A stretch of 64,000 bases of DNA, taken from positions 1,620,001-1,684,000 of the forward strand of contig JAZGTN010000119.1 in NCBI GenBank assembly GCA_037783415.1. The letters run 5' to 3'. The stretch is from Leptasterias polaris (lineage: Eukaryota; Echinodermata; Asteroidea; Forcipulatida; Asteriidae). Below are positions 30,969 to 45,900 of the stretch, one piece after another. The first letter of the stretch is position 1. Every line of letters starts with the position of its first letter. The position numbers and the translations under genes were made by a program. The notes beneath the pieces were generated by a model. It saw only the letters and a list, made by a program, of their open reading frames with translations. It was not told the DNA's origin and did no database searches.

Positions 30969-33900
30969 GTAAACGTATGGATTTTAAAAAGGTTCAAAAC
31001 TGTGGCTCGAATGCTACTCAATGTTGGTGGCTGGGACTTTAGTTGTGATAATCGTAACCCTCCATCCTCCCCGACTGTCGGGAGGAGGGAGGGTTACGAT
31101 TATCGCAACAGGCTTGGACTCGACAACCTCATTTTGGCAAAAGACTCAGAGGGATGCGTACATACAGGGGGGGGGGAGGGGGCTATTCAGAGTCCTTCCC
31201 GATTCATGTGGAAAGTTGTACTTTACCTCTCCACTATTGAGAACTGTAGGGAAATCCTGTGTTTAAAAAAAGCCAGAGAGTTAAGCCTACCTCCCGGTTT
31301 CATGACTGGCTTCCTCCAACTTAAGCAGATTTCCACAAAAGATCACTGCACAATAGTTGTAGGTATACTGAAGTTCGATGCAGAACATCGAGCTCTACAA
31401 AAAGAGCGCAGTCCCTTACTTTTATAGTTGGACTTCTACACAGTATCCCTAGCCAACAAGAGCATAATTGTTGAAAACGTATCGCCTCTTCTTTTTTCAA
31501 ATTTTCTGTGTATGCTTCATGTATATTTATTTGCATTCTTGTATTTGATTTTGATTTTTTTGCTGGTTGTTAATAATTTGTTTTTCATATTGTTAAAGAT
31601 TTTGCAATTCGGCCCTTGGCTGCAATGGAATGTTTCCTAATAAACCGATTCAAATTAAATACAAAAAGGAAATAAAAATCCACAGACCATTTTATAGCTG
31701 GGATTGAAACCCTTCAAGTACACTGGACCTTTAACCCTCCTACTGTTCGCAACATTTTCAAGTGAGTTGACCAACCATTTGAAACCATTCAACTGCCAAA
31801 GTTGTGTATGGTGGCACAACTGTGCACAGAACTAACTGTGTACTGTGTACATGCATTCCCTCATGGTATCATATTGCAAGGCTGGCATAGCTTATCTATC
31901 ATTCAAAACCACAGTGAATGGTAAATGGTCAGACAGCAAGAGGGTTTTAGATCAATGCTCTCACAGCTCAAGAGTTTTCAATGGCTTTTCCTCATTACTT
32001 GCGATAAATACAACAGCACCCAGCACGTCGTGTTGCTTCATGTGACACTACCGTACCGTATTTAGCATGTCACACTGTGGCAGAATGGGGCGCGCGCGGG
32101 CGCTGAGTCATCATACACTTATTTGCGGACGTGATTTACCGTACTCTGAAGACGTTGGTAAAAATAACAACTGTCCATTGCAAAGGTACAACAAATATGT
32201 GTAAATAGAAAAATAGTTTGAAAAATTGAGTTATACGCCACCAGTGCTCCATAAAAGTTTATAAAACTTAACATTATTCTGGTAATTATTATAGTCTCAA
32301 AGGTTCAGATTTCAAATGGGGGGGCACCCGGGGGGGGGGGGGGGCACTGACATCAATTGGGGGGCACGTGCCCCCCCGTGCCCCCCCTTATAAGTTACGC
32401 CACTGATGATGATAAGAGTATGCTTTAGTTATATGAAGAGAAACACTAAGCAGCGTAACCAGCGGCCTAAACAATTGGATTTGTTATAACAACGCTTTTT
32501 CTAGGCTGCATTGGTTTGAATTGGCGGCGCGCGCCCCAACTCACGTGACCAGTGCGGCGGGAGGCCAAGCTTTTATTGTTATTCATCATTATTTGATTAA
32601 AACAATAATTAAAGTCTGTAGAAATCAGTTATAAATACGTTTAAAACCATTTCTGACCGTTTCTCTTCAATTGTATGGCGATAGCGTTCATGGTACTTTG
32701 GAGTGCACAATGTTTTGCACATCATGCAGAAGATCGTCATTGTCAATACTTTAGTATGTATAGTCTCGTTCAACCAGTCTGCAACAAGTGTTTAGATGAT
32801 GGGAAAGATTTCCCCAAATCTAGGCCATTTAAACACTGAAAGGTTAATATTGCTGGAATAACCTATCTTATCCTATACCAAGACTTTTCTTGTATTTTGT
32901 ATTTTGTGTACTTTCATGTGCGTATGTAGCCAGTGGCACCGGAGTTGAAGGCTTTCGAGTCACAGTTATTTAGTTAATTTTTTAAATTTCCAGTCATGTG
33001 CCATGGTTTTTTTGTCCCTTTTGTAATGCGTTGTTCTTTCTGTATTTTGTTTGTTCTTTTTGATATGCCGAATGAATAATAATAATAATAACAACTATAA
33101 AAAAAAAAATATTAGGCCTTATCCCCGATGCAAACTAGTACAAATGTTGAATTTATTTCCTGTCAGGTTTGCTGGTATAAATGCAACGGACATCAACAAG
33201 ACTGCAGGGTTTTATGGTGAAGGGGTAGAAACTATCCCCTTTGATGCAGGGTTCGAGGTAAGGATCATTTCTGTCAGCCTTGTTCCCTGGGCCCAAATTC
33301 ATAGACCTGCTTAAGTAGAAATTACTGCTTAGCAGAAATGAGCAGGGTACCAGTCAAAAATTGTACATGTGACATGGTAGTTTGGCTGGTAACCTTATTC
33401 TGGTAAGCAAAATTTTATTGTGCTTAGCTACTTTTTGTGCTTAATCAGCTCTATGAAATTGGACTAAAGCATTTTTGGAAAATCTGCAAGATTGCAGGAC
33501 TTGTAGACTTGTAGCTCAACATTGTTATTGGACTAGAATCCAAATGGGGGAAAATGTGTACTCAACTTAACACAGAAACTGTTTTGATTCGAAAAAGCAC
33601 TAAGACATGTAAGACAAGATTCATCACAATTGTCTCCGACATTTCTTTGATGCTCAACAGAATTGAAAGAAATTTTATCAGATTTGAAGTCAACATTTTG
33701 AACATCAATTTTTTGGTGAAATAAATTACACAGTGAGGTATTATTATTTAATTCAATTTAAAAAAATGCAAGACTGCTGGACGCAAGCTTACTGGCCCGA
33801 TGCTAAAAGTTACTGGCCCAATGCTAAAAGTTACTGGCCCGATGCTAAAAGTTACTGGCCCAATGCTAAAAGTTACTGGCCTGATGCTAAAAGTTACTGG

Positions 33901-36900
33901 CCCGATGCTAAAAGTTACTGGCCCGATGCTAAAAGTTACTGGCCCAATGCTAAAAGTTACTGGCCTGATGCTAAAAGTTACTGGCCCGATGCTAAAAGTT
34001 ACTGGCCTGATGCTAAAAGTTACTGGCCTGATGCTAAAAGTTACTGGCCCAATGCTAAAAGTTACTGGCCTCAGGACTGCGGTCAGCCCTACCTGGGTAC
34101 ACAATCTTGCTTCACAGCAGGCTTATAAATGTACAGTGTTTTGAGATTTTATGTAAAACGCTATAATCAAGAATAAATTATTATTATTATTTTTATTATG
34201 ACACACTGTATCTGATGTACTTTTTGCGTTGGACCTTGCGTTAACTTGTTTTTCTTTTTTTCAGGGTGTTGGAGAGGTTGTTGATGTTGGTGAAAAGGTT
34301 ACAAAATTCAAGATTGGCCAGAGTGTGTGTTACATGTGTTTATCGGCTTTTGGTGAATATGTCGTAAGTCACAAAAAAATGTCCTTGTTTTTTACACACA
34401 AAAAAATAATAATAATGTACACGATCCTATTTTTTTAACATTTGTTTAAAGGCACAGTACATGTTTGGTAATGACTTACTTGGTAAGAAGTAGACAGTAG
34501 CTTTGGGTAGTATAATGAATTTTGAGAAACTTTTAACTTCGAAGTACTACGGTTATGGAAAAATATATCACTTTTTATTCCCCAAAATTTGAATCTGAGA
34601 AGCGTTTCTGTCAGAAACGCTTCTCAGGCTGTTTATTATTCCTATGGGGAATATTCTTCCTGCGTGGAAATATTCGCTCCGGTTTTTCGGTGATATCTCA
34701 AAAACGCGACCACCTTTTGAAGTGAAATTTTCACAGGTTAGTTTTATTGTATGTACCTACATTTATATAGGATTAACACAATCAGTAGGCTCCAATTACC
34801 AAACATATGCAGCACCTTTAAAGAATGTATTTGCACTTAAATGAAAGGTCATTCTTTGGTAATGTCTCTGTTATTTCTATCCCAAAGCTTACTTGTTAAA
34901 AGATAGTAGTAAGCATCCAGTCCTGCGAACTTATTTTGCTGGAAATGCCCCCGTTGTTTAGGAGTCAATAAAAGTATGTCAACAAATTTAAATCTTCCAT
35001 TTCAAGGCGAGTTTTGGAGATTCAAACATCTGTGGTGTCCAGTTGTTGAATGCTGTGGCCGTGCGGTTGGTACCCGGGTCACCTCAGCAAGGATGGGTTC
35101 AACGTTCTACATGTATGATAAAATACCCTGACAGTTTATTTTTTGCTGTTTTCTCAACAACTAGACACTGTATTAGCCAGAGCTTTCACAGGTGGCTTAC
35201 ATGTATATTGTATCTTTAATGAAAATTTGACCTACAAGTCAGCACTACGTTGACAAAAACAGATCTATGAACTTTATATCTAAGCTGGTTTAATCCAACC
35301 TCGTTCCCGGGGCTAATTGGTTTATGTGCCTGCTCATGCATGGTTGCTCGCAAAAGAGGCATCAAGTATCAAGTCAGAGAGCAACTGGTTCCCTCTCATT
35401 ATTCTTTGATCTTGTGATAGTCTAACTGTATGCAGTTTAGGGTGAACGTGTAAAAACATGATTAATTTGAATGGAATCACGTCAAAATACTTCCATTTTC
35501 ACACGTGCGTATTAATTGCCTACAAGCGCCATACAAGCGAAAGTTTTTTAGCAAGCCGGCAAGCGAAGTCTCACTTTTGGTATCCAATCAGCATTGCTTT
35601 GTAATACATCCCTTTCAGGGGTCAGTGATTAGAGGTATTGATACGGCGTGCTGCCGTATAATCTGGGTATGCGAGGCTGGGTATAATCTGCTTAACAAAC
35701 CAACTTGGCCTTTGGTTTGCACTGTAAGACCACAGATAAATTTACACTTAAAAGGTTTATGTTGTAAAGCCCATGACTAGATGACCTTAAAGTTTAATTT
35801 ACTCTTAGATTTTTCACCGAAAGGTACCAGCATAGTTCTTTGTTGTCTATAGAAGTACTATAAAAGGACGACATACACAACGTTCACTAATATTACCAGA
35901 AATGAAGTGAGATTTTGCTGGTATTGTGTCAAGTTGCCCGCACGCAAAGTGATTAGTGCATGTATTTTGGGCTTATTGCACTCTACGATGACTTTAAAAA
36001 AATATATACTAGCATGAAAAATTACTTGGTAACAAGCAACGGAGAGCTGTTGATAGTATAAAACATTGTGAGAAACGACTCCTTCTGAAGTAACATAGTT
36101 TTTGAGAAAGGGGTAATTTCTCACAAAAATATTTGAATCTGAAAAAGACTTCAGGCCTGAAGCCTTTTTCAGACATCTGAAAAAAGCACACAAATTTATG
36201 CAACAAGGGTGTTTTTTCTTTCATTATTTTCTTGCAACTTCGATGACCAATTCAGCCCAAATTTTCACAGGTTTGTTATTTTATGCATATGTTGGGATAC
36301 ACCAAGTGAGAATACTGGTCTTTGACAATTACCAAACGTGTTCAGTGCCTTTAAACAGAAGAAGCTGTATCCAAACTTTTACTGGGAAAGTGGATGAAAA
36401 TTACAATTTTGATTGTAATTTTTTAGAAATCGCTATTTACTAAAACAAGGAGGTAGTGCTGGCCTACATAAACAGACAGACTTATTTTATGTGTTTATAG
36501 GTCACCAAACCATCGTAAAAGATTGTTGTTTATGCATCATCGGGCAACAAATGTATTTAAATATGGGAAAAGTACCAGCAAAGTTGTAAAAGGAATTACC
36601 CATAAACTGGGCCGGAATTGTACTGAGATTTTACTGGTACATGTATAGCCTGCGTGAGTTGAACTAACCCTTCCTTTTGCACAAAGTGATCTATACATAT
36701 ATTTGTACTGGTCTTATTTATACAGTGTACAGTGACTTTTGTTTTATAGCTTAGTAGATAAATACCCTCAAAAAGAAGTAGTTTTTTATACGAATCTACG
36801 AGATATTTATGGAGAAAGGGGATGAAATTTACGATTCAATTGTATATAGATTGTTGTTTGATATTAACAGATTTTACATTGAGTACTGTAATTGCATTGC

Positions 36901-39900
36901 GCGTTATAAGCGTCCATGTAAGCTTGTACGCCAACACGCGTATGGCAAGGAACAGTGAACACCGAGCACACTTTAGCCAACCAGTCTTAAGCAGCTCCAG
37001 CTATGTGTCTTTATCAGCCGTTTAATACCTGGACCCAATTTCAGAGAGCTGCTTAAGCAGAAAATACTGCTTAACAATTTTCTGCTTAGCAGAAATAAGC
37101 AGGATACCAGTCACAAATTGTACTTGTGACATGGTAGTTTAGCTGGTAACCTTATTCTGGTAAGCATCAATTTGTTGTGCTTAGCTATTTGTGTGCTTAA
37201 GCAGCTCTATGAAATTGGGCCCAGGTAAACATGGTCATGTGACCACATTCAACCAATAGGACTGCCTAAACTGTCTGGGGTACTTATGAATGAGTTATAG
37301 GGCCTATACGAAACTACGACTTTGTCTTGGGCTCTGGGTAAGGCTCTGCTTGACTGCTAGTCTTGGTTCAAGACTCTCCTGTTATTAATATCTTCCCACG
37401 ATCCATCGCCGCAAGAGGGAGCGCTCTCACTGAGGGTGCGCTCCCACCATAGACCGCTATCATAAGCAGGAGTTCGCTATATCACAGGAGTTCGCGGTTT
37501 GTGGTTAATAGCGCCCTCTATTGGAGAGCTTTCAAGATAATAAACAATAGGAGCATCTTGAACCAAGTAGACTGCTTGAAGCCCCGTTTCGAAAAAACAC
37601 ACAATTTCAAAATAAGTCATGGAACCTAGGCCGGAGCCCAAGTATATGCCAGGGTTTCGTAGAAGACCATAATAATTATAAAAACTTTGTTTCCTTTTGA
37701 CAGTTGCTATATGAAGCTATGGCTTATAACATTCCGAGTGTAAACCCAGAGTACATAGGCCTCTTGGTCAGTGGTTTGACTGCCGATCTAGCCCTGAAGG
37801 AGGTTAGTAGACATTTTATTTAATTCAATTCAATGGCTATTTCCATAGTGGCCATAGAAATAGAACCCGGAGAACGCTGAGCTCGACCGCCCTCTGTGTC
37901 GTCTGTGGACGCGGCGTATCGATACCACGCGACACGCGTGTATGGCAAAATGATCATCACGTGACACGCGTGTATGGCAAAATATTATCACTGGCTTATC
38001 ACTGACGGATGTGTTTGGCAAAATTTTGCCATACACGCGTAACAAAAATGGCGTACGCGCGTCCATAAAAATGGTCTCACAACGAAATCGCACGCACAAT
38101 GACGCACCCAGCGTTCTCCGGGTTCTATTTCTATGATAGTGGCATACCTGCCAACTGTTCAGATTTAATTTGAATTGTCCAGATTTTTGTGATTACAGGC
38201 CGCAAAAAAATCAGACCATTCCTATTTCTGACAAGAGACAACGATGAACAACATCAAAAAGTTCTGGCAAAAGAGGGTGCCAATTGCTTATGACAGTTGA
38301 GATTTTCTTACGGGTTACAGTTTTTTTTTTTTTACATTGTTTTAAATACATAGATCATTTGTATGTGTACATGTAATAAGCTTTAATTGCACGCCTTCTT
38401 GCGTTGCTGTCTGCGGACTTCTTGTAAAGCTGGCGTTCCTATTTCTAAGGTTTCAATGTTGGCAGGTATGTAGTGGCACAAAAAGAATATCGATGATGTC
38501 AAAATAAAGCCCTTGTGGAGGCATCATGTTTTGGTTCATACCTTCCTCCATGATTCCAAGAAAAAACCGTACATCAGGAAATTGGGTCCTGCCAGTGGTG
38601 TAACTAAGGTGGGGGGCAGGGCACAGGCAGGGAGCACGTGCCCCCAATTGATGTCCGTCCGCCACCCTCCGGACCCCATTTGAAATTTGGACATTTATGG
38701 GAGTCAAAAATTTGACTCCCATAAATGGCCGACCGTGTTAGTTGACGATGTAAAAGGAAAACCACGCAATTTCGAGGCATATTTGTGTAGATCATTGTAT
38801 TCTACTTTTACAACATCTTTCTAACCATATGCATTTTATAACAAACGGTTAAAAACGCTTTTTATAGACCAACTCGTCTGATCAAAGGCAACGTGTCCCT
38901 TTAATTTAAGCTTTGATGTGATAAATTCAATGTTTTTTAGGTGTTCGGGCGACAGCCGAACACCTCTTGTTTTTGTTCGGTTTTTTATTTTTCTTAATAC
39001 TTATTCTTTTTCTTTATCTCTCCGTCGCTTGTCCGCTAACAAAAGCACACTTCCCAAGCTCATATAAACTTGAAACTTCACACATAGTTAGATAACCATT
39101 AGGAGATGAAACCGCTTTAGTTACGTCATGATGACGTCATCAGGTGTCAAATTACAAGGTTTTTAGAAAAAAATAATTAATCTTTGAAATTCTGTAACAA
39201 ATCACACTTCAGAGGCCGGCGGTTGTTTTATGCGGGATCATACTTAGGTCATATAGGTCTTCTTCTTTTTTTTCGTGTGCGTGACCTCACATGACCTCTA
39301 CTTCCGGTCGAAACCGGAAGTGCCTTATAACTTGAAAGTGGCAAAAGTGGCGAATTTTTTCAAGTCGTTTTCAACGATGTTATAGTCCGGCAAGGGTCTG
39401 ATTTAAAAAAATTGGACCGGTGACGTCATTAAATCTAAAAGCTCCCTCTAGCGGCAGGTTAAAAACAGCTCCAAATACACTTTTACTAGATGTCTGTGGT
39501 GAAGTTTATGATAATCGTTTCAAAATTGGTATACATAATGACCTTCATGCTGACAACATGTGTGAATTTTTAGATTGATGACGTCATCATGTGTCACGTG
39601 GTATCGCCTTAAAGGTTTACTTTTTGAAGCTGTGTATCTACAAAACCACAAGTTTGACTGAGTTGAAACTTGGCATGTTGATAGACAGTGATATTGACTA
39701 CTTAAAGCTAGAGTGACGACTTGATGACGTCATCAATTTTTTTTTTTTTTTTTTTTGAAATTTTGACCAATTATTACATATCTTCAGTACAAAGCAAGCT
39801 ATAGTCAAATTTCATTTTGCATGAGACTTGGAAGGTCCTACAAGGATATAATGTGGAATGACGTTTTCACGACGTCATCAATTTTCATGTTATGTCACCA

Positions 39901-42900
39901 CCAAGGTAGTGTTTTACAAGATCTACATTATATGTACAGAACAACTTTGGTGATCAAATGGAAACTTTGCATGTACTCAAGCTGGGATGTGTTACATCCA
40001 AAAAGTTTGGTCAAATCTTTAGAACCACCATTCTAAAGACTCTATAGAAGTATATCAATATTTAATACACAGACATGTTTATAACATTTCTTTGAAACAC
40101 GAGGTCACACCGAACACCTCTTTTTTGTTTCCTACAAAAAATTATGTCTAGTTAAACTATTTTTGTTTCTATTAACATGGAGACAATGCATCCGTTTTAA
40201 CACTAATATCACTCAGATCATTTCGCTAAAAAATAGTAACTGGCATAACAAGAGTGCTGAAAAGGGACTTGGTTAAGAGAATTGTGCAAACGTGAACTAC
40301 GGTTTTAATCGCCCAGCTGTGCCCCACTAGATAAAAATGGTGCACCCCCTTTTACCCTAGTTTTGGTGCTGGGCCCTGGTTTCAATGTGGAGAGGTCCTG
40401 AAAGTGTTAAAAGACAAGAGTTTTTTTGAAAGTTTGTCAATGCTGCATGAGTGCAAATGAGTATAAACTTCAAGAGACTTTATGTGAAAAGTATGACTGG
40501 AAAGTACAATGATTTTAATTGTTATTATTATTTTTTTCAATAGAAGGGCTGGTTGCAGAAAGGAGAAACTGTGTTGGTTACAGGTGAGATACAAGTTTAT
40601 TATTTGTTTTCCTTAAACACTTCAGGTTGATATTTGTTGTGCCCACTCGCAGTGTTATTTTTCGGAACTTTTTGGCGCTTCTTGGGTAGTTGTTTTTGTT
40701 TTTTATTAATGCCACAATGAAACCCTGACTTGACAAAGGAAAGACAACAAAGTTTCTCATAAACTAGTTCTGGGATTTGATGTTGTCGTGTGAACAAATT
40801 GAGTAGGCACTCGCTGCGATTTGCAAATTATTGTTGTTATTATTTATTAAAAATGTATTTTCTGTTTCTATTGTTGTTTCAGCTGCTGCCGGTGGGACAG
40901 GCCAGCTAGCGGTGAGTTTAAAAGATTGGGTTTAAAATAATGTTTAAGTTCATCCAGACAGAATGAACTTTTCATCGCAACCGCCCTCTATTGGAATTTG
41001 CCCGCCAGTGGTGCACACACAACGCGTCTTGCATAATTTGGTTAATGTCAAAGGCCGTGACACCAATCCTAAACCACATTTAAAAGTTGATTGTAAAGCC
41101 GTAGGTCCTGTAACTTTTGTAAATGCACGTAAAAGAACCTAGGACATTTATTGTAAAAGAGGAGCTGGCTCGCATGTTTCTTTCATTGGCAGGAAAATGT
41201 GCCACATTGTCTTATAGACGTAGCATCATTTTTTGGTAATCACCTAAAATAAAAGTTGTGTAGTTTCTTTTGGAAAGTCTTCTCATAAATCCAAAAAGAG
41301 TTGGTAATTTCTTTTCGAAAGCCCCTCATAAATAAAATAAAAAATTGTGTAATTTCTTTTCAAAAGTTTTCTCATAAATAAATAAAAAGTTGTGTAATTT
41401 CCTTGTCCATTTTGAAGTGTATATACTCCAAAATTATACCCTTTTACAGGTTCAATATGCCAAGCTTGCAGGCTGTCATGTGATTGGAACATGCTCTTCG
41501 GAAGCTAAAGCAGAATTTCTCCGGGTAAATTTCTTTCGTTATCTAGTCTTCATTTAAGGCGTTAATTTCCTTACAAAGCGATCCAAAGGGATCATCAAGG
41601 ATGGGTTCCTTTTTCTGTTTTTGTTTTGTTTTGGACGATTAGGAAAATAAGGTCTCGAAAGTTCTCAACAAGATCCCCCGAGACCTTTGCTCCGAAAACG
41701 AGAACGAGCTGAGAGCTTAACACATTGGGTCTCGAGACCGATCTCGATACCAAGACTGGTCTAAACACCTTCTATACTGGTCGGGGGGGGGGGGGGCTAT
41801 GGGTTGATGATTTTGAAAGTTAGAATCTGAATCTGCAGCCTCTTAACCCTTCCTTTTCCCGCGAAACTGTCGTTGACCTTTCACACGTGAATCGCAAAAC
41901 CATGGTAAACACCCAGGGAATAATAATTGTGTGTGGAGTAAGCATATATGTAGCAATTAGTGTCAGAAGGAATATTGGGTGGCCATGGGGTCAAGATTCC
42001 CCAGGAATTTAGTTTTCCCTGGGATTTGGTGCCATGGCATTTTATGTCAAATGCTGTCTGCGGTATGCAAGTGCCATGCATTCACACTAGTCTTATAATC
42101 AATTATTTATTTATTTGTTTGTTTATTTATTCACTGCTCAGAGTATTGGCTGTGACAGGGCGATCATATACACGACTGAAAACTTGGAAGAAGTGCTGAA
42201 GAAGGAGTACCCGGTTAGTATCTGGGATTAACTTTATTTAAATACCAATAATATTCTTATGGGTTGGAAATCAAATGTCCATCACATGAGATTTAATTTG
42301 CCATTTTTTAAAGCTCCTGATTATGTGTTTGACCTTTTTTTTACTGTCGTAAGACAGCATAGAATAGCCTGAGGTTAACAGGTGAAATACTATGGAGTGT
42401 CCTAGGGGTAGGATACTGCCCTCTTTTGGTGATGGTGCCTTTGTTTCAGCTTCTCCAAAATTGTGGAATTCACTACTATACCTCTTGTTGTGGGGGATCG
42501 GAGGGACTGGGGGATAATTCGCTTGAGTATTGAGTCTAAGTCAAAGGGAGGGTATACCTTTGGTAACTAGTCAAAAATAAAAACCCACTTGGTGAGAAGT
42601 CCAGCAGCTGTTGATAATGTACAACGTTTTGAGAAACGATTTCCTTCTAAGGAATATGCTTTTAGAGTAAGGGATTAAGAAAAACACCTTCAATATGGGA
42701 AATGTTTCATTGCGTGAAACGCTTCTCAGATTGTGTATTCCAATTACGGATTACTCTTCCCAGTTTTGTTGGCGAAATCTCAAAAATGCTACCACCTTTT
42801 GAAATGGAATTTTCAGGGGTAAGTTTTGTTGAATATAACATTAATCAAATGCCTTCAAAAACCTCATTTGTCTAGGGAGGCATAGTCTGTAGTTACATTG

Positions 42901-45900
42901 TTACAGCAGTTTGTTTCCCCTTGTTGATAGTGTTGAGGGTGTCTGCTTTATAAAAACAATTTTCATTTATTAATTTTTTGCTTCTTCTGGGTGTAGTTGG
43001 TACATTTTTGTATTTTTAGGCTGTATTGTATGTATTTTGATGTTGCCTTTATTGTTTTTATTTTGATGTAATTTTGCAAGGAATTTTTATTGTAATTTGC
43101 GCCTTTGAACATCCTGGGACGGACAGACTTTTCTTGGCACTTGGCTAAACTTGAGATTTACCCGAGGGACTTGGGACTTTACTTAGATATGCCAGAGTGT
43201 TAAAAAAAAAAACCTCAAAATTCAAAACTTTACTTGACACTTTACTTTGGGGACTTATCGTAACACTTGGGGACTTACCGTAACACTTGGGAACTTACCG
43301 TAACACTTGGGAACTTACCGTAACACTTGGGGACCTACCGTAACACTTGGGGACCTACCATAACACTTGGGGACCGACCGTAACACTTGGGGACCGACCG
43401 TAACACTTAATGACTTACCATAACAACTTGGGACTAATACTGTAGCACTTGGGGACTCTCCGTAACACTTGGCGCCAGAGATTTAATGGTCACTTTTAAC
43501 ACTTGTTTTTCAGAAAAAAATAGATGTTGTTTATGAATGTGTTGGCGGGGAGACGTTCAGAACATGCTATGACTGGTAAGGATACATGTATGCCTGGATC
43601 TAAGTTAGTAAAGTTGTTTACTGTTAAATATTATTTTGTGCTTACTATATAGTATAGACAAATTGACATGTATAAGCAAAAGTGTTCTTTACTGTTGAGA
43701 AGATTTGAAGGGACTTGCATTAATTGTTGCAAAGTGTTCTTTACTGTTGAGAAGATTTGAAGGGACTTGCATTAATTGTTGCAAAGTGTTCTTTACTGTT
43801 GAGAAGATTTGAAGGGACTTGCATTAATTGTTGCAAAGTGTTCTTTACTGTTGAGAAGATTTGAAGGGACTTGCATTAATTGTTGCAAAGTGTTCTTTAC
43901 TGTTGAGAAGATTTGAAGGGACTTGCATTAATTGTTGCAAAGTGTTCTTTACTGTTGAGAAGATTTGAAGGGACTTGCATTAATTGTTGCAAAGTGTTCT
44001 TTACTGTTGAGAAGATTTGAAGGGACTTGCATTAATTGTTGCAAAGTGTTCTTTACTGTTGAGAAGATTTGAAGGGACTTGCATTAATTGTTGCAAAGTG
44101 TTCTTTACTGTTGAGAAGATTTGAAGGGACTTGCATTAATTGTTGCAAAGTGTTCTTTACTGTTGAGAAGATTTGAAGGGACTTGCATTAATTGTTGCAA
44201 AGTGTTCTTTACTGTTGAGAAGATTTGAAGGGACTTGCATTAATTGTTGCAAAGTGTTCTTTACTGTTGAGAAGATTTGAAGGGACTTGCATTAATTGTT
44301 GCAAAGTGTTCTTTACTGTTGAGAAGATTTGAAGGGACTTGCATTAATTGTTGCAAAGTGTTCTTTACTGTTGAGAAGATTTGAAGGGACTTGCATTAAT
44401 TGTTGCAAAGTGTTCTTTACTGTTGAGAAGATTTGAAGGGACTTGCATTAATTGTTGCAAAGTGTTCTTTACTGTTGAGAAGATTTGAAGGGACTTGCAT
44501 TAATTGTTGCAAAGTGTTCTTTACTGTTGAGAAGATTTGAAGGGACTTGCATTAATTGTTGCAAAGTGTTCTTTACTGTTGAGAAGATTTGAAGGGACTT
44601 GCATTAATTGTTGCAAAGTGTTCTTTACTGTTGAGAAGATTTGAAGGGACTTGCATTAATTGTTGCAAAGTGTTCTTTACTGTTGAGAAGATTTGAAGGG
44701 ACTTGCATTAATTGTTGCAAAGTGTTCTTTACTGTTGAGAAGATTTGAAGGGACTTGCATTAATTGTTGCAAAGTGTTCTTTACTGTTGAGAAGATTTGA
44801 AGGGACTTGCATTAATTGTTGCAAAGTGTTCTTTACTGTTGAGAAGATTTGAAGGGACTTGCATTAATTGTTGCAAAGTGTTCTTTACTGTTGAGAAGAT
44901 TTGAAGGGACTTGCATTAATTGTTGCAAAGTGTTCTTTACTGTTGAGAAGATTTGAAGGGACTTGCATTAATTGTTGCAAAGTGTTCTTTACTGTTGAGA
45001 AGATTTGAAGGGACTTGCATTAATTGTTGCAAAGTGTTCTTTACTGTTGAGAAGATTTGAAGGGACTTGCATTAATTGTTGCAAAGTGTTCTTTACTGTT
45101 GAGAAGATTTGAAGGGACTTGCATTAATTGTTGCAAAGTGTTCTTTACTGTTGAGAAGATTTGAAGGGACTTGCATTAATTGTTGCAAAGTGTTCTTTAC
45201 TGTTGAGAAGATTTGAAGGGACTTGCATTAATTGTTGCAAAGTGTTCTTTACTGTTGAGAAGATTTGAAGGGACTTGCATTAATTGTTGCAAAGTGTTCT
45301 TTACTGTTGAGAAGATTTGAAGGGACTTGCATTAATTGTTGCAAAGTGTTCTTTACTGTTGAGAAGATTTGAAGGGACTTGCATTAATTGTTGCAAAGTG
45401 TTCTTTACTGTTGAGAAGATTTGAAGGGACTTGCATTAATTGTTGCAAAGTGTTCTTTACTGTTGAGAAGATTTGAAGGGACTTGCATTAATTGTTGCAA
45501 AGTGTTCTTTACTGTTGAGAAGATTTGAAGGGACTTGCATTAATTGTTGCAAAGTGTTCTTTACTGTTGAGAAGATTTGAAGGGACTTGCATTAATTGTT
45601 GCAAAGTGTTCTTTACTGTTGAGAAGATTTGAAGGGACTTGCATTAATTGTTGCAAAGTGTTCTTTACTGTTGAGAAGATTTGAAGGGACTTGCATTAAT
45701 TGTTGCAAAGTGTTCTTTACTGTTGAGAAGATTTGAAGGGACTTGCATTAATTGTTGCAAAGTGTTCTTTACTGTTGAGAAGATTTGAAGGGACTTGCAT
45801 TAATTGTTGCAAAGTGTTCTTTACTGTTGAGAAGATTTGAAGGGACTTGCATTAATTGTTGCAAAGTGTTCTTTACTGTTGAGAAGATTTGAAGGGACTT

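Noticed and set aside
33748..34144. SYWPDAK and VTFSI repeat proteins on opposite strands
   Set aside because: The 21-bp minisatellite within a PTGR3 intron, bounded by well-supported exons.
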